NCBI GenBank assembly: GCA_019055375.1
Contig: JAHQIW010007237.1
Coordinates: forward strand, 558,001 to 622,000
Direction of reading: 5' to 3'
DNA: 64,000 nucleotides
From: Parelaphostrongylus tenuis
Lineage: Eukaryota > Nematoda > Chromadorea > Rhabditida > Metastrongylidae
Position numbers and translations under genes: made by a program. Below the pieces are notes generated by a model. It was not told where the DNA came from and searched no databases. It saw nothing but the letters and a program-made list of their open reading frames with translations. Below, in pieces: positions 32,801-43,600 of the stretch. Position 1 is the stretch's first letter. Each line of letters begins with the position of its first letter.

Positions 32801-35800
32801 AATCTGATAATATATTTTGAGCCAAACATGTGGCCTGTTAAGACAGTTCTAAAGTACAAGACACGTGCTTCGGCATGACAGCCTCGTCAGCCGCACGGTG
32901 CCTTTCAGTCCAGTCAGCTGCGCGGGGAGATATCCCCTATATAAAGTAACTGACACCAAACTATTTACATGTACTATTTGATGAATAAATCTCCTCAAAA
33001 GAAAAATGGAGCTCCCCGCGGACCTGATTGAATTGAAAGGTACCGTGCGACTAACGAGGCAGCAATGCCAAAGCGAGTGTCCTGCACTTATCTAAGTGCC
33101 CTAATAAACCTCATGAAAAGATCAAAATATCAGAACATTCTATTCATAAGATTTTTTCTAGACGTTTCGGCGATTAGTTAATACGCATGAGAGCCGTTTT
33201 ATTTTGCTAAAGTTTTTTATTGTGTAATTCAAATGTTGACCTTGGCAATCCAAAGCGTCAAAGCCGAAGAATACGCTTCATCATTGAGTCTCATAACGAC
33301 AATGAGCTTCTCCTATATTTTGTTGAACAATTTTGGCCTCCCAACCAATTCTTTTCTCTCTTCACATGGCGCAGTGGAATGATGACGATGAAGTGTGTTC
33401 AAGAAGTTTTTGTACTAATCATTTTGGAGGTCTCCAAATAATTTAAGATTTTGAGTTACGACTTCTTATTTTTTTTCTTTCTTCTTAAGCGAGGCACGAG
33501 GTGTTCCAAACTTTATTCACACAATTTAACAGCTTACGTTTCGGCAGGTCACCTTCGTCAGAGCCTGGACAAGTCAAAGTTGTTTGAGATCCAATCATTC
33601 AAACACCTTCATCACTTCTTTAGAGAAAATTGTAAGGCTTAGATTTTGATCGCATCAAGCACAAAGTCAACCACAAAGATACTCACCGCTTTTATTATAT
33701 GTCATCCACCGAATGTACAGGTGAAGAACAACGGAACGATAATCACATAGACCAGTAATGCACTATACCCATCAAAACAACAGTCTTAAACAACATCAAA
33801 AAACAGTCAAAGTATTACCGACTAGCAAAGGAGGCAATGTCTCTAAGGCAGAATATTGCCTTAGCCCGACAATGCATAAAGTTTCTCCGACGCTGCTTTG
33901 AACACCGAGTCGTGTCAAGTTTCATAAAACGAAATCGACTACATGAAGTATGTGGTGTATCAGAGGACAGCCGTCAAATACTGAAAATTGAAATGGAAGT
34001 GCTCCGAAACTGCCTACGAAGCAAGCAGGACGAGATGCTCGCTCAGCTGAAGAGTGTGACAGTGTGTGACCAAGGAACAATTTTGTGTTCAGTATTTGGA
34101 AGGCGACCTTTGGAGCAGAATCGTTGGTGGGCCAAAGTTGATTTGCAATTCTATTAAGTTGAATACTAAAGTTACTTTGTGGAGAAAGTTCGATGACCTT
34201 TTGAGAAATCGCATGATATGATTGTCAGAAGGCATACGGCTACCGCTAAAGAAGGTCAAACGTGTCACAATAGGGCAAATAATGCACCAATAAATTCCAG
34301 GGTCACGGTGCTAGGAGGCATAACTCTCCCTGATGGTGCGCGCTCAAATTTAGAATTGGGTCCAGGCTTCTCACCATCTCAGCCCATTTCTAAGGTATCC
34401 CTGCGTAGGGTTGCGTGTAATCTAAATGAGCTGCAAGACAACCTCCATAAAAACGCTAAAGCCAATGAGATTAGTAGGGAAGAACAACAGCAAGTAGAGA
34501 CTTTACCAATACCACCATTTCCTCTGCCGTTCTATAGACAACAAGACCCCAACAAGGAAGTTGATAGGAATTTAGGAAATTTGCGGACGAAACTTTTAGA
34601 ACTCTTATCTATTATTGCGCTAGAAGGTTTCAATCAAATCTCACCAAGGTGCAAAAATGTGGGATGAAAGAAATTTGGGATTTGATAAGGCAAGAAAAAA
34701 TTAGACTATCAGTTAACGATAAGGATGGAGAGCTCGTAGTCATCCCCCGACAGCTAGATATCGACATAAGTAAAAGGCACCTCGAAAATGCTTCGCTTTA
34801 CCGATCATCTCCTGAAAGGGCATTTAGAAGGCAGTACCGCAAATTAAACAATGAATAGGTTCAAACGGCAAAAGTGGCAGGTTTAAGACCATCTATCATC
34901 ACTCAATTAAAAATCCAATCACCTACATGTCCCGTCTTATACTTGCTTATAAAAACACATAAGTTAGTATCCGCCGATGATCTGATGTCTATTAATCCAT
35001 CCACATTCAAAGTTAAGCCCATCATCAGGTGTGGTGTGGACGGGCCGATGGATAGGATAGCATGGTTCTTGAATTTAATTACATCCCAGGTTCCTGGACT
35101 GTCTGCGCAAAGCGAATCCAAATAACGCGTTTGTAATGGAGTCATTTGACGTCACTTCTCTCCCTACCAACGTGTCAAATGACTCTGCCTTACAAGCCAC
35201 ACACGAGCTTCTTACAAAACATCAAGGAGCTGACAACATGTTTGGCTTATCGATCCAGCAATTCATGATATTCTTGAAAGAGTATCTGAGTTTTTTAATC
35301 TCCAGATGATCTGGGAAGTACTTTGCACAGACTAGAGGGTTGGCAATGGGGCACCGACTGGCGCCTAACCTAGTTAATAGCTTCATGTCCAAAGTAGAAG
35401 CTCCAATGATTGATCTCCGGCCATTACTCTACTGCAGGTATATAGATGATTGCTTGGTCATCTGTTCGACTCAAGGAAAGCTAGACAGATGTTTAGATTG
35501 CTAAGTGAATAGTCAGAGTATATAAATTCACCCATGAGGCACCAAAAGATAATTGGCTTCCTTTTCTGAACGTGCAAATAAACTCAAGCGATAAAGGCTA
35601 TATACAAAGTGGTACTGAAAGCCAAGCAAATAATAAAAATATACTGGTTCCCTATCTCACCTCTTATCCCTAGTACATAAAAAAGGCGCTAGTAAAAAAC
35701 ATGTTTCGAACAGCCGCCGGTGTGTGCACCGGAGAGGAGCAGAGAAGACAATCCGAAAAGCTAGTTCGGGAAATAGCCATTTCTAATGGCTACAACTTTG

Positions 35801-38800
35801 TAACCCCCGGATTAGATTTACAGGGAACAACACGTCCTTGCACGAAGTTCTAAAGGAATTAAGATCCCGTTTATCCTCCTGTTCTTTTCAAATGAGATAA
35901 CGGCTATATGTACGGCTATAAAACGTTGTTTGAAAAGAGCAGGCTTAGAGCATCTGGTAACAATAACAGAAATACCACCAAATACTCTTAGGCGCCAATT
36001 AGTTCGTAATCGTTTGTATGACCGCCTCTGCCCAACAAATACTGCCGAATGTGCCCTTACGGCAGAGACGCTGATTGCATGAGCGTAGGCACAGTGTACC
36101 TAATCTCTTGCAAAGCGTGCGACGATAAATATATTGGCGAAACGGGTAGGCCGCTCTATGCTCGCGTAGAAGAACACCTAGCCATGCGCCATACTAGAAA
36201 AAACACCCCACTAGGTAAACGTAGAGCCCAAAAGCATGCCTGAGTGCTTGATATAGAGGTCACCATCCTTGAGCAGGAGCAAAAAAGATCAGAGCAAAAG
36301 ATACTTGAGGTGATCTGGACAAACACGACCAATCCAGCTATGAACCGCAGGGAAGAATGCCTCGTAATCACCCGTGATATGAGTCAGTATATAAGATTGT
36401 TGTTTTGATGGGTATAATGCAATACTGGCCTATGTGCTTATCCTTCCGATGTTCTTTACCTCTTCATTCAGTGGAAGACATATAATAAAAGCGGTGAGTT
36501 TGTTTGAGGTTGACTTTGCGCTTGATGCGATCGAAATCTAGGCCTGACAAGAAGTATTGGAGATTTACTTCAAAATTTGCGCTGAAGTTCTTCTCAACCA
36601 AAATGATCCTGGTCCTCTATTTATTTTATTATTTTTCGCGTAAGCTTTGTGAAAATATTTTCTGCACCGATGTCACTATGAGCACCTGAAGAAACAGGTT
36701 CTTTCTTTTCTTCTAGTTCATCTTTTCAGGTCGTAAAGAAGTGATTTTCTAAGTAGAGCGATAATTTTGCCAAAATCTGCAAAATTCTTCATTTAGAGAT
36801 CACTTTTTACCTGCGTCGCTAACGATACAGAGACCGCCATAGAAATGCCCGATATATCCACAGAAATGTGTATTTCTGATACAAAAACGGCGATTCAAAA
36901 TCTTTCAAGTACTGAAAACGACTACAGAGTGAGCGATTCCATCTTCTACAACGTCAGCGATTCATTTTCCGCTTCACATTTTAGGAAATGTCACCATTGT
37001 CAATTGACAGTTTGCTTGCGAGATTCTACGGCGATTTGCTTTCAAACCCTCCACGAGCGGTGCGTTGTTTCGATATTCACATAGAGTAGGAGGCCATTTT
37101 TTCAATAAGGAAAGTACTTCTTTCTGAGAAAACAAAGCGTGAATAACTTTAGTAGTAGTCTCAAGTAGAAATGTGACTAATCTCCCCATCGTTTTTTAAT
37201 CTCATCAAAACGATAGTGATGCTTGTGTAAGTGGAACTAATCTGCGTAATGTACCATTTATTGTATCAACTGAAAGATCATCTTATGCTCAATACTGCAA
37301 TATATCTAATCGGATATCTATCAGAGAGTTTCGGAAATCCAGCAAAAAGCAGAATTGGTGCCATGATCAAGTAAGAAGTGAGTCATGGCCGCCCTCTCGT
37401 CAAAATCGTAGATGTGAAGTAGATGTGATGCACTCTACATAATTGTAGTAAACAGGGGCCTTGAGAGGTACTAGTGAACAACGAAAAAAAGTGGTTTTGA
37501 CTTGATGATTGGAAGGAAAAGCTTATGGAGAGAAGTGATCAACTTAGAACAAATCTATAACCGTCGTTTCAACTAGCAGTGTTTAGATCCACTTCAAACG
37601 TCTTGGAGATGTGCAGACTGCCTCATTCACCAACCTGTCAGGGCGTAAATTGAAGTATCGGATCCAAGTAACGTTTTCTTTTTTGCATTACTATTTTGCT
37701 ATGAAAAGAGATTATTAAAACAACATCAATTTAAGATCAAGAGCATTTATAAGATCAGAGCATATCCTCGCTTTGGAGTTCTACGAAGGGGAAAAACCCT
37801 GAGGGTTAGACTAGCTCTGAACGGCAAAACTATTTCCCCACGCGACGCTGACTGCTCGAAAGACAAGGTAAGCAATATGATTAATCGTCTACTCAAGATT
37901 TGTTGCAGGTAATGCGCGAGTGATTAAGAGAAGCACCTCTTATACCAGAAGGATGCGATGATGAATTTTTGAAGCATTCGTTTATATCAAAATAATTGTT
38001 GTCGTTTGAAAAATGTCAAAACAATTGCTCTTTTAACGGAATCAGCCTAAATGTCATAAGAAAAAGTGTAGTGACTGCGTTTTTCACAGTTTTTCTCAAT
38101 CTTAAACATGTTTAGAAGATTCTTAGCGTGGATAGATGTCTATAATATTTGCTAGTGTTTACCTTGTGTTTCCAAATCTTTGTGTAACATAGGCTCCTTT
38201 CCCCTCAAATACAGTACCGCGCGTTGAATTGAAGACATCACCAACTGATACTCCATAAATGTACCATGGACCCAACCGATGCCGACGTCGATTTGAATGT
38301 TGTGCAAGATCCGTTTTCAACGTACGGCATCGATTGCAGGCGATCAAGAAACAATTCGACTTCGCCGTGATTTTGAAAGGCAGAAGAGATTTCATGAATA
38401 CCACTTCCCTCTTGTTTCTTCAGTTGACAATGCGTCAACTCTAATCGCGATACTTGCCGTAATCAAAAGATTCGCCGTTTTCTTGAAATAATTCGCGTCT
38501 CAGTTTCCCATTCATGTATTTGTATGTGGTGGCGATTTGCACAAGTTCTGTCATAACCACTGCGGATTTTACGGATTTTGAACCAGCAAGTAAGAATAAC
38601 CTCTGATGCTTCTCAGATTTCCGCTCAGTCAGTAGCATTAGTACTAAATGACTAGTAATGTACACGTGATGAGGAGTGATGTGCAAAAACTTTTGCTTCA
38701 GTTGGGATTGGAACCCAGATTCCACCCTATCCGGGAGCGCGTGCTGAGCCGTTGCACAACCGACGCTCGTTTTGACACCACTCTTTTCTACTCTACAGCG

Positions 38801-40656
38801 CGTCCATCTGTCAAATCGGCGGTGTCGAAACGGGCATCTAGCGCAGCGAATCATCACGGGCCCCCATATAGGGTGAAATATGGGTTCGAATCCCAGCTGA
38901 CGCAAATGTTTTTGCACATCACTCTTCATCACCGGGAATATTGTAACCTTTTACCACCGTTAAAGGCTGTCAAATAAAAAGAATTCTGAATGGTCATGAA
39001 TGGCAATGATACTGCAAATTGACAGAAGAACTCATTCAGCAGTCTTGGTGTTCATACGACACGATACCTTTTTTTTATCCTTCTTCCATTTTATTTGCTA
39101 TCTCCAGAATCAGAAATTTCAGAGTTTAGTGCATGAAACACCTCTAGATATCAAGAAAATATTTTAAGTCGTTTCATAGAATTTTATATAACTAGAAACT
39201 CCAGTATTCTTACTTCAATAATATGTAATTGAGAAACTCTTGACGAAAGACTTCATACTTACAGCTCACCATCGAATATGAACCTACGAACGATTCGTCG
39301 CTCTGCAAACATCAGGAAGTCTTCCACGCCACTGCGAAACACTATTCTCTTGATCTTTTGTATCACTTCTAGTCCGGATTTTGTCGCTGCCGATTTCGGT
39401 TTTAATGGCTTAGGTGTTCATAATTAATAGCGCCTACTGAATAATTGTGGTTTTTTCCTTTACTAAACTCAAAGCGACAGAACTTTACTGTCTTTGTGAT
39501 TAATTCATTTACTTGAATGGCACTAATAAGAAGAATAAATCGCTTCTTTTCTATTCCATCATTATTCACGATCTTGTCACAGTTTCTTCTAGCAATAGAA
39601 ATTGAGAGAATGCTGTGCTTTTCCAATGATAAACATTTGGTCGTGATCGGCCACCTCTCACATCTCAGCTGAGTAAACTAGCTTAACGATGCTGCCAGTG
39701 AAAACGGGATTGCTGGTTATTCTGCTGATTTTTCTGAGAGGTTTTTTGTTGGTATTTTCATCATTTAAGCTCAATACGCAAAGATATCAAAAAATATTGC
39801 AGCCTAGGATGAACTCACCGTATTCCAATGAGAATACTTTGTATACTCGTTTAAGTGACTTCAATCATCTCAATGCATGAATCAATACATTTTTCGTTGG
39901 TCAGGTAACACGAGACTGCGAAACCTCTGTTCAAATATACTTTTGATGACATTTACCTCATAGCCGTAGCTGTTCTAATCAGTTGTTTATAGGCGTTTTT
40001 TCAATACATCATAAAAATATCAAAAAAGCAAATAGATTTGGGTTAGAATTACTGAAGAGCAATCCTACATCATTTAAGCGGTCTCTCCACTGGCTTTGAC
40101 TTATGGCCCTACAAAGTCTTCATATGACGAGGTGAACTGCTGTAGACAATAGACTCGAATCATTCTGGTCACAAAGGTAAAAACGTCGAAGCGATAGCTG
40201 AGTAGTTGATGAGAATTCACCGCAAAAATCATTGCTCATGTATCCGATAAAAAAAACCCCGCTATCATGGGCTTAGCGCAATTTCGAATATTCCTTTGAC
40301 AAGGTGATTTGATTACGACTTAGCGAAAAGTAGAAAAAGTATTTTTGTCATGATGAATCACCAAGTTCAAAGCATTGCGCTCCGATTTCATCAACAATCG
40401 TGGAGATGCTTCCAATAATATCTGATCTTAAGAATGAGTTACAGTAGCGTAGCGATGTATATAGAGTCTGATTTACCCTACCTGCAATAAGCGGAAAGAG
40501 AGCTAGCGCAGTGAACGATATCAGACTCACTTCTAATTATTGCACTACATACACTCCTTGCTAAGTTGATGTGGAGTATCAACAACAACTCGAATGTGGG
40601 AGTGAAAATCCTGTTTCGGTATTTTATGAAAGAGATCTGCAGTATATCTCATGAAG
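29823..40656 (+). CDS. four-pass membrane protein with repeated tail exons, unit B copy
   Basis: Exons: 29823 to about 29923, 29967-30067, 30170-30259, 30321-30394, 30454-30589, 31110-31214, 31274-31378, 31441-31545, 31608-31712, then 36797-36952, 36985-37059, 37754-37867 and a last exon near 40570-40656. The start follows GGTTTATTCTAG. Membrane-like segments are in exons 2 to 5 (V-L-L-L-T-I-M-C-G-F, A-V-M-F-T-M-K-I-L, V-A-I-F-W-I, L-A-L-V-G-A-L-G-W-I-A-Y). Exons 3 to 9 join in phase. Exon 1 cannot be joined to exon 2 in phase, and the last exon has a 2-bp shift relative to unit A. Four consecutive tail exons are near-identical repeats. The exons beyond 36 kb are assigned by homology to unit A across the Penelope insertion. 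I do not know the family. Confidence 0.5.
31110..31712 (+). repeat. fourfold tandem exon array, 35 codons per exon
   Basis: Exons 31110-31214, 31274-31378, 31441-31545 and 31608-31712 are each exactly 105 bp, in phase 0 at both ends, each with its own AG acceptor and GT donor; spacing is 164, 167 and 167 bp. All begin P-M/S-K and contain QRTQ, and the last three end with Y-E-F-G/S-P-V-D-T/I-E. Copies 3 and 4 are almost identical, introns included, so the last duplication is recent. Unit A has a single 63-bp version (22731-22793). The repeats would lengthen the hydrophilic tail. Confidence 0.8.
31713..32794. other. unit B intron or spacer
   Basis: Resembles 22.8-23.7 kb of unit A; no exon seen. 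Confidence 0.4.
32854..32896 (-). ncRNA. hammerhead ribozyme motif (copy 7, left arm)
   Basis: CTGACGA intact, stem II GGC/GCC perfect, GAAG in place of GAAA (position 15.1 changed), GUC triplet, stem I GTGCGG/TTGTAC with wobbles. Confidence 0.55.
33045..33087 (+). ncRNA. decayed hammerhead motif (copy 7, right arm)
   Basis: Stem II GGC/GCC survives but the core reads CTAACGA and the GAAA box reads AAAG. Confidence 0.35.
33531..33566 (-). ncRNA. hammerhead-like motif at the Penelope end
   Basis: Minus strand: CTGACGA, a short imperfect stem II (AGG/CCT), CGAAAC, then GTA with stem I GGCT/AGCT. Penelope-like elements are known to carry hammerheads in their pseudo-LTRs, which supports the call. 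Stem III is minimal. Confidence 0.55.
33837..36408 (+). pseudogene. Penelope-like reverse transcriptase / GIY-YIG polyprotein remnant
   Basis: In order: an N-terminal basic region (33837-34157); L-G-G-I-T-L-P-D-G and L-E-L-G-P-G-F (34218-34667); L-Y-L-L-I-K-T-H-K and K-V-K-P-I-I-R-C-G-V-D-G-P (34874-35125); F-D-V-T-S-L-P-T-N-V (about 35150); R-G-L-A-M-G-H-R-L-A-P-N-L (about 35340); the catalytic Y-I-D-D-C-L-V-I (about 35440); a paired-cysteine segment C-P-Y-G-R-D-A-D-C (about 36050); and the GIY-YIG motif V-Y-L-I-S-C ... K-Y-I-G-E-T-G-R-P (about 36090-36155), ending at TGA 36406. At least five frame breaks or stops, for example after 34858, near 35305 and at 36241, show it is inactive. Confidence 0.85.
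37868..39277. other. unit B downstream part with SINE pair
   Basis: Contains the inverted tRNA-like pair 38676-38935. At 38267-38488 two overlapping frames (M-D-P-T-D-A-D-V-D-L-N and R-L-R-R-D-F-E-R-Q-K-R-F-H-E-Y) look coding-like but cannot be joined by a plausible intron; left unassigned. Confidence 0.4.
38676..38935. repeat. inverted pair of tRNA-derived repeats (SINE dimer)
   Basis: Left half on the minus strand and right half on the plus strand each carry a B-box (GGGTTCGAATCCC on the right, GGGTTCCAATCCC on the left) and a shared tail GTTTTTGCACATCACT. The junction near 38770-38830 is itself a palindrome. No acceptor stems. Confidence 0.65.
39278..39413 (+). other. candidate signal-peptide exon
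   Basis: ATG at 39278, about 15 bp after a CTTACAG acceptor. A basic N-terminus is followed by a hydrophobic core, with V-A-A as a plausible cleavage site. The donor after GGCTTAG is GTGTTC, phase 1, which fits exon 41743. It could instead belong to another transcript. Confidence 0.4.
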
Positions 40657-43600
40657 AATAATATGTGTTCTGCAACATTCCCGCTAGATTACACCAGGAA
40701 ACCTCAAAATATTGTAATAGTTATATTATAGTTTTAGGTCTCTACCTTTAATTTATTCTTACTTATATCATATCATGACTGGGTTACAACCCAACCGTAG
40801 GAATTCCAGCACCAATTCATCCGTCAACGCGAGTGCCTGTAAGCACACATCGGCACTGAACCCACTAGAGCAGAAGCTACAATCGAAATTATATTATACC
40901 TTCACTTCGAGTGTTCTCTTAAGACCACGCTCAAATTTCAGTAGATCCGTTCATTATTATTTGAGCCAACATGTCACGTGGTCTGGTAATGGGCTCTTGT
41001 ATAACCCGATACACGTGTTTCGATCCTACAGTCTCGTCAGTCGGGTGAAAACCGTCGTCTTTCAATCTTCTTATGAGCTAATTCTCTCGGGAGTCCGCTC
41101 TCCCTACAGAGAGGTATCGAAGATGAACGATTTACACTGTAAGTCAAGTGAAAATATCATCGAACTTACAGCGTTTTACACTCGATTACTCTTTGGCTGG
41201 TAGTTTCATAATCTTGTACCTTTATTTTGAGTGTTTTCGGTGTAAACGATGCAAATCGTTCGTCATCGATACCTCTATGTAGGGAGAGCAGGTTCTCGAG
41301 AGGATTAGCTCTTAAAAAGATTGAAAGACGACGGGTCTGCCACACTGACGAGACTGTAAGGTCGAAACACGTGTATCGGGCTGGAGCCCTTACCATACCG
41401 CATGACATATTGGCTCAGTTAATAATGAAGAGATCTATTGAAATCGAGATTATAATTAGCAATAGACGAAATCATGCTGTAATAGTTATGCAAGTTACCA
41501 CAAACTACCAAGACCAGCATAATCTTGTGAGTTTAGCACAGACCATGACCTTACAAAACTCGTTTTCATTCCTCCCAGAGAAATGAGTATGTTTAAATCA
41601 AAGCGCCTTGTTTATCTTCATTTCTGAAATATAATTATCTCACAGAGTTTTTCATTAGAAGAAGAAATGTGAAATTCAAAGGAAACAAAAAAAATAGCAG
41701 TCGACGTGCAGAACATAGTGATGCCTTCAGTTTTGTGTTTAGATTTGCGGTTTCTGCGGAACAAGGAGGGCAGGTGTGTAACAACGACAACGTTGCTTAC
41801 AAACACTCCGAACTGTTCATGGACAAAGTGGAAGGAGGTAAACACTTTTTACACTTCACTGATTGAATCTACACTTAGGAATAATTTATTGAGATAAGTG
41901 TTTTGCTTGACAAATTGCTCATGTTGAAGTTGAACCAAACTTCATTAAGAACCTGGCCATTATAAAGTCCACTATTCTCTGTAGTTTACTTGACTTTAAA
42001 TTGTAGAAATTTGAAGTGGAAACTCAGTGTGGACTTCCTCTAAATGATTATGATGATCACTTCCAATGACGAAGTCAAACTTGAGCCCAATTCCCTCACT
42101 ATCATAACGAAACAGCTCAATTAACAGTGAATGCAAAGACGTAAGGTAGTACGACATGTGAAATCTACTAAATTTAGATGTAGAACACTTCAGAATCAAT
42201 TGTTCCCAAAGATTAAGGACAGAATACTAGTTAGAAAACCAAAGTAATGTAGTAGAAGAAATTTATCGCTCAAGTAATGGAATTATAAAACCATTCCGAT
42301 TATAGTTGTTCATCCGCCATCACGTCATTAATTAAAATAGGTTCACTTCCCTGTAGTTTTTTTTATTTTGCCTACCTTTTTTCACAAATATTGTCTTCTA
42401 GAGCAGAAATGTTTTTTTTAATCTTATGCTGGTTGTCATGCTGAATTTTCGACGTTTCTTAACTTAGCCATTTAGTCAGCGCTTACGCTCCTTGTTGGCC
42501 TCAAGTCACTGAGAAGTTTGCTTAGGTACTTTGAATTTTCACTGACGTAATTAACCTGGTTATCTTGCTGTCAACAACAAGTCGCTCTACACCTTTCATA
42601 TTGATGATCACTCCACCTGAAGTGAGTCAGCTTTGCGGCGAATGAAGACAATGATTCTGCTGCCAAGTAAAAGCCATACGTCAACTCATTTCGGTTGTTT
42701 GCCTTTTACGGAAAGAAGTTGCAGTTCCCCTCTGCGTAGGTTCGCCATAACCATATAGTCAGACTTCAGCCACCTAGAAGAACGTGTTATGGATCTCAGA
42801 ATAGTGGAAGATCTCGGCTTTGTAACAAGCAATTGGGTCAATGATATTGTTCAGCCGGAGTTCCTCAGATGTATCGCATTGCTTTGTAGAAGAATTTCAA
42901 GACATGTGCCAAGATAGCATTCTACAACGAGGTGCAAATCAATTCGAATTCGGGAGAAAAACAGTTATTGACAAGATTGATGAGATCGTATGTTTCAAAA
43001 TCTTTCATTATGGTATCCAATCCGCTGAAGATCTAATAGTAGCAGCAAAGTTTTTCATTTGAACTCCTAACGCTTTCTCAAGCATGGGAAGGCCGTAAAA
43101 TGACTAAGATATTTGTATACCTGGAAGGCCCGTCTTTCGGGAATTACGCGAACCTCAACACATTTTCCATTGGTTTCTTCTGCTTGCGATTGCCGTTCAT
43201 GGTCGTCGTTGATTCAAGCATGACGCTGATGCGAAATCTATACCGCAATCGTAAAACGTCGGCAGCTGCGAGTCGCTGATTAATTCCTCTTACGAACACA
43301 ACCGTCCAACGTGCAGGTGTTCACCCTCGAGGACAAGTATATTCTCGCAGGATCCACTCTGCAATTCGTTTCGTCCATCTGTCCACCGACGTTTCTGATG
43401 ACCCGCACATTTGTGTTTCCCTATTGGTGTATGCTCTTATGGATCGCAAAGACGAGAAAAGATTTGAAGATCTGAGCTGCGTAACCCGGCTAGCTGTTGT
43501 AAGTGCCAAGTGAGTCTTAGGGGATATCGTCAAAGCGCTCTGTGAGTTGCTCGCAGTAGCCTTGACGTGGCCAAAGAATCCGTTCAACTTTCTGCTGCAT

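Larger units (their letters stand above)
32795..33140. mobile_element. palindromic hammerhead-element, copy 7
   Basis: Left arm with ATATATTTTGAGCC and ATGTGGCCTG; right arm mirrored with TAATAAACCTCATG. The centre contains a short inverted segment around CTCCCCGCG. About 345 bp, absent from the matching place in unit A. Confidence 0.7.
33490..36560 (+). mobile_element. Penelope-like retroelement (PLE), decayed
   Basis: A reverse transcriptase followed by a C-terminal GIY-YIG endonuclease is the hallmark of Penelope-like elements. Flanking sequence at 33625-33790 returns inverted at 36390-36560 (ACTCACCGCTTTTATTATAT and ACCCATCAAAACAACA blocks). Further sequence at 33490-33620 with a hammerhead-like motif suggests part of a pseudo-LTR. 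It interrupts unit B relative to unit A. Confidence 0.85.
29340..40660. repeat. segmental duplication, unit B (partner at 20.7-27.1 kb)
   Basis: Collinear with unit A but enlarged by a palindromic hammerhead element (32795-33140), a Penelope-like element (about 33490-36560) and a tRNA-like repeat pair (38676-38935). Confidence 0.7.
40895..41445. mobile_element. palindromic hammerhead-element, copy 8, ribozyme region on both strands
   Basis: Left arm 40905-41060 (GTGTTCTCTTAAGACCACGC, TTATTTGAGCCAACATGTCA, hammerhead) is mirrored at 41320-41440. The centre (41115-41280) is also an inverted repeat around GATACCTCT. About 0.55 kb, the most complete two-armed copy in the window. Confidence 0.8.

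Noticed and set aside
38267..38488. Coding-like frames (R-L-R-R-D-F-E-R-Q-K-R-F) as a separate gene
   Set aside because: The two frames cannot be joined by any plausible intron and no neighbouring exon was found.
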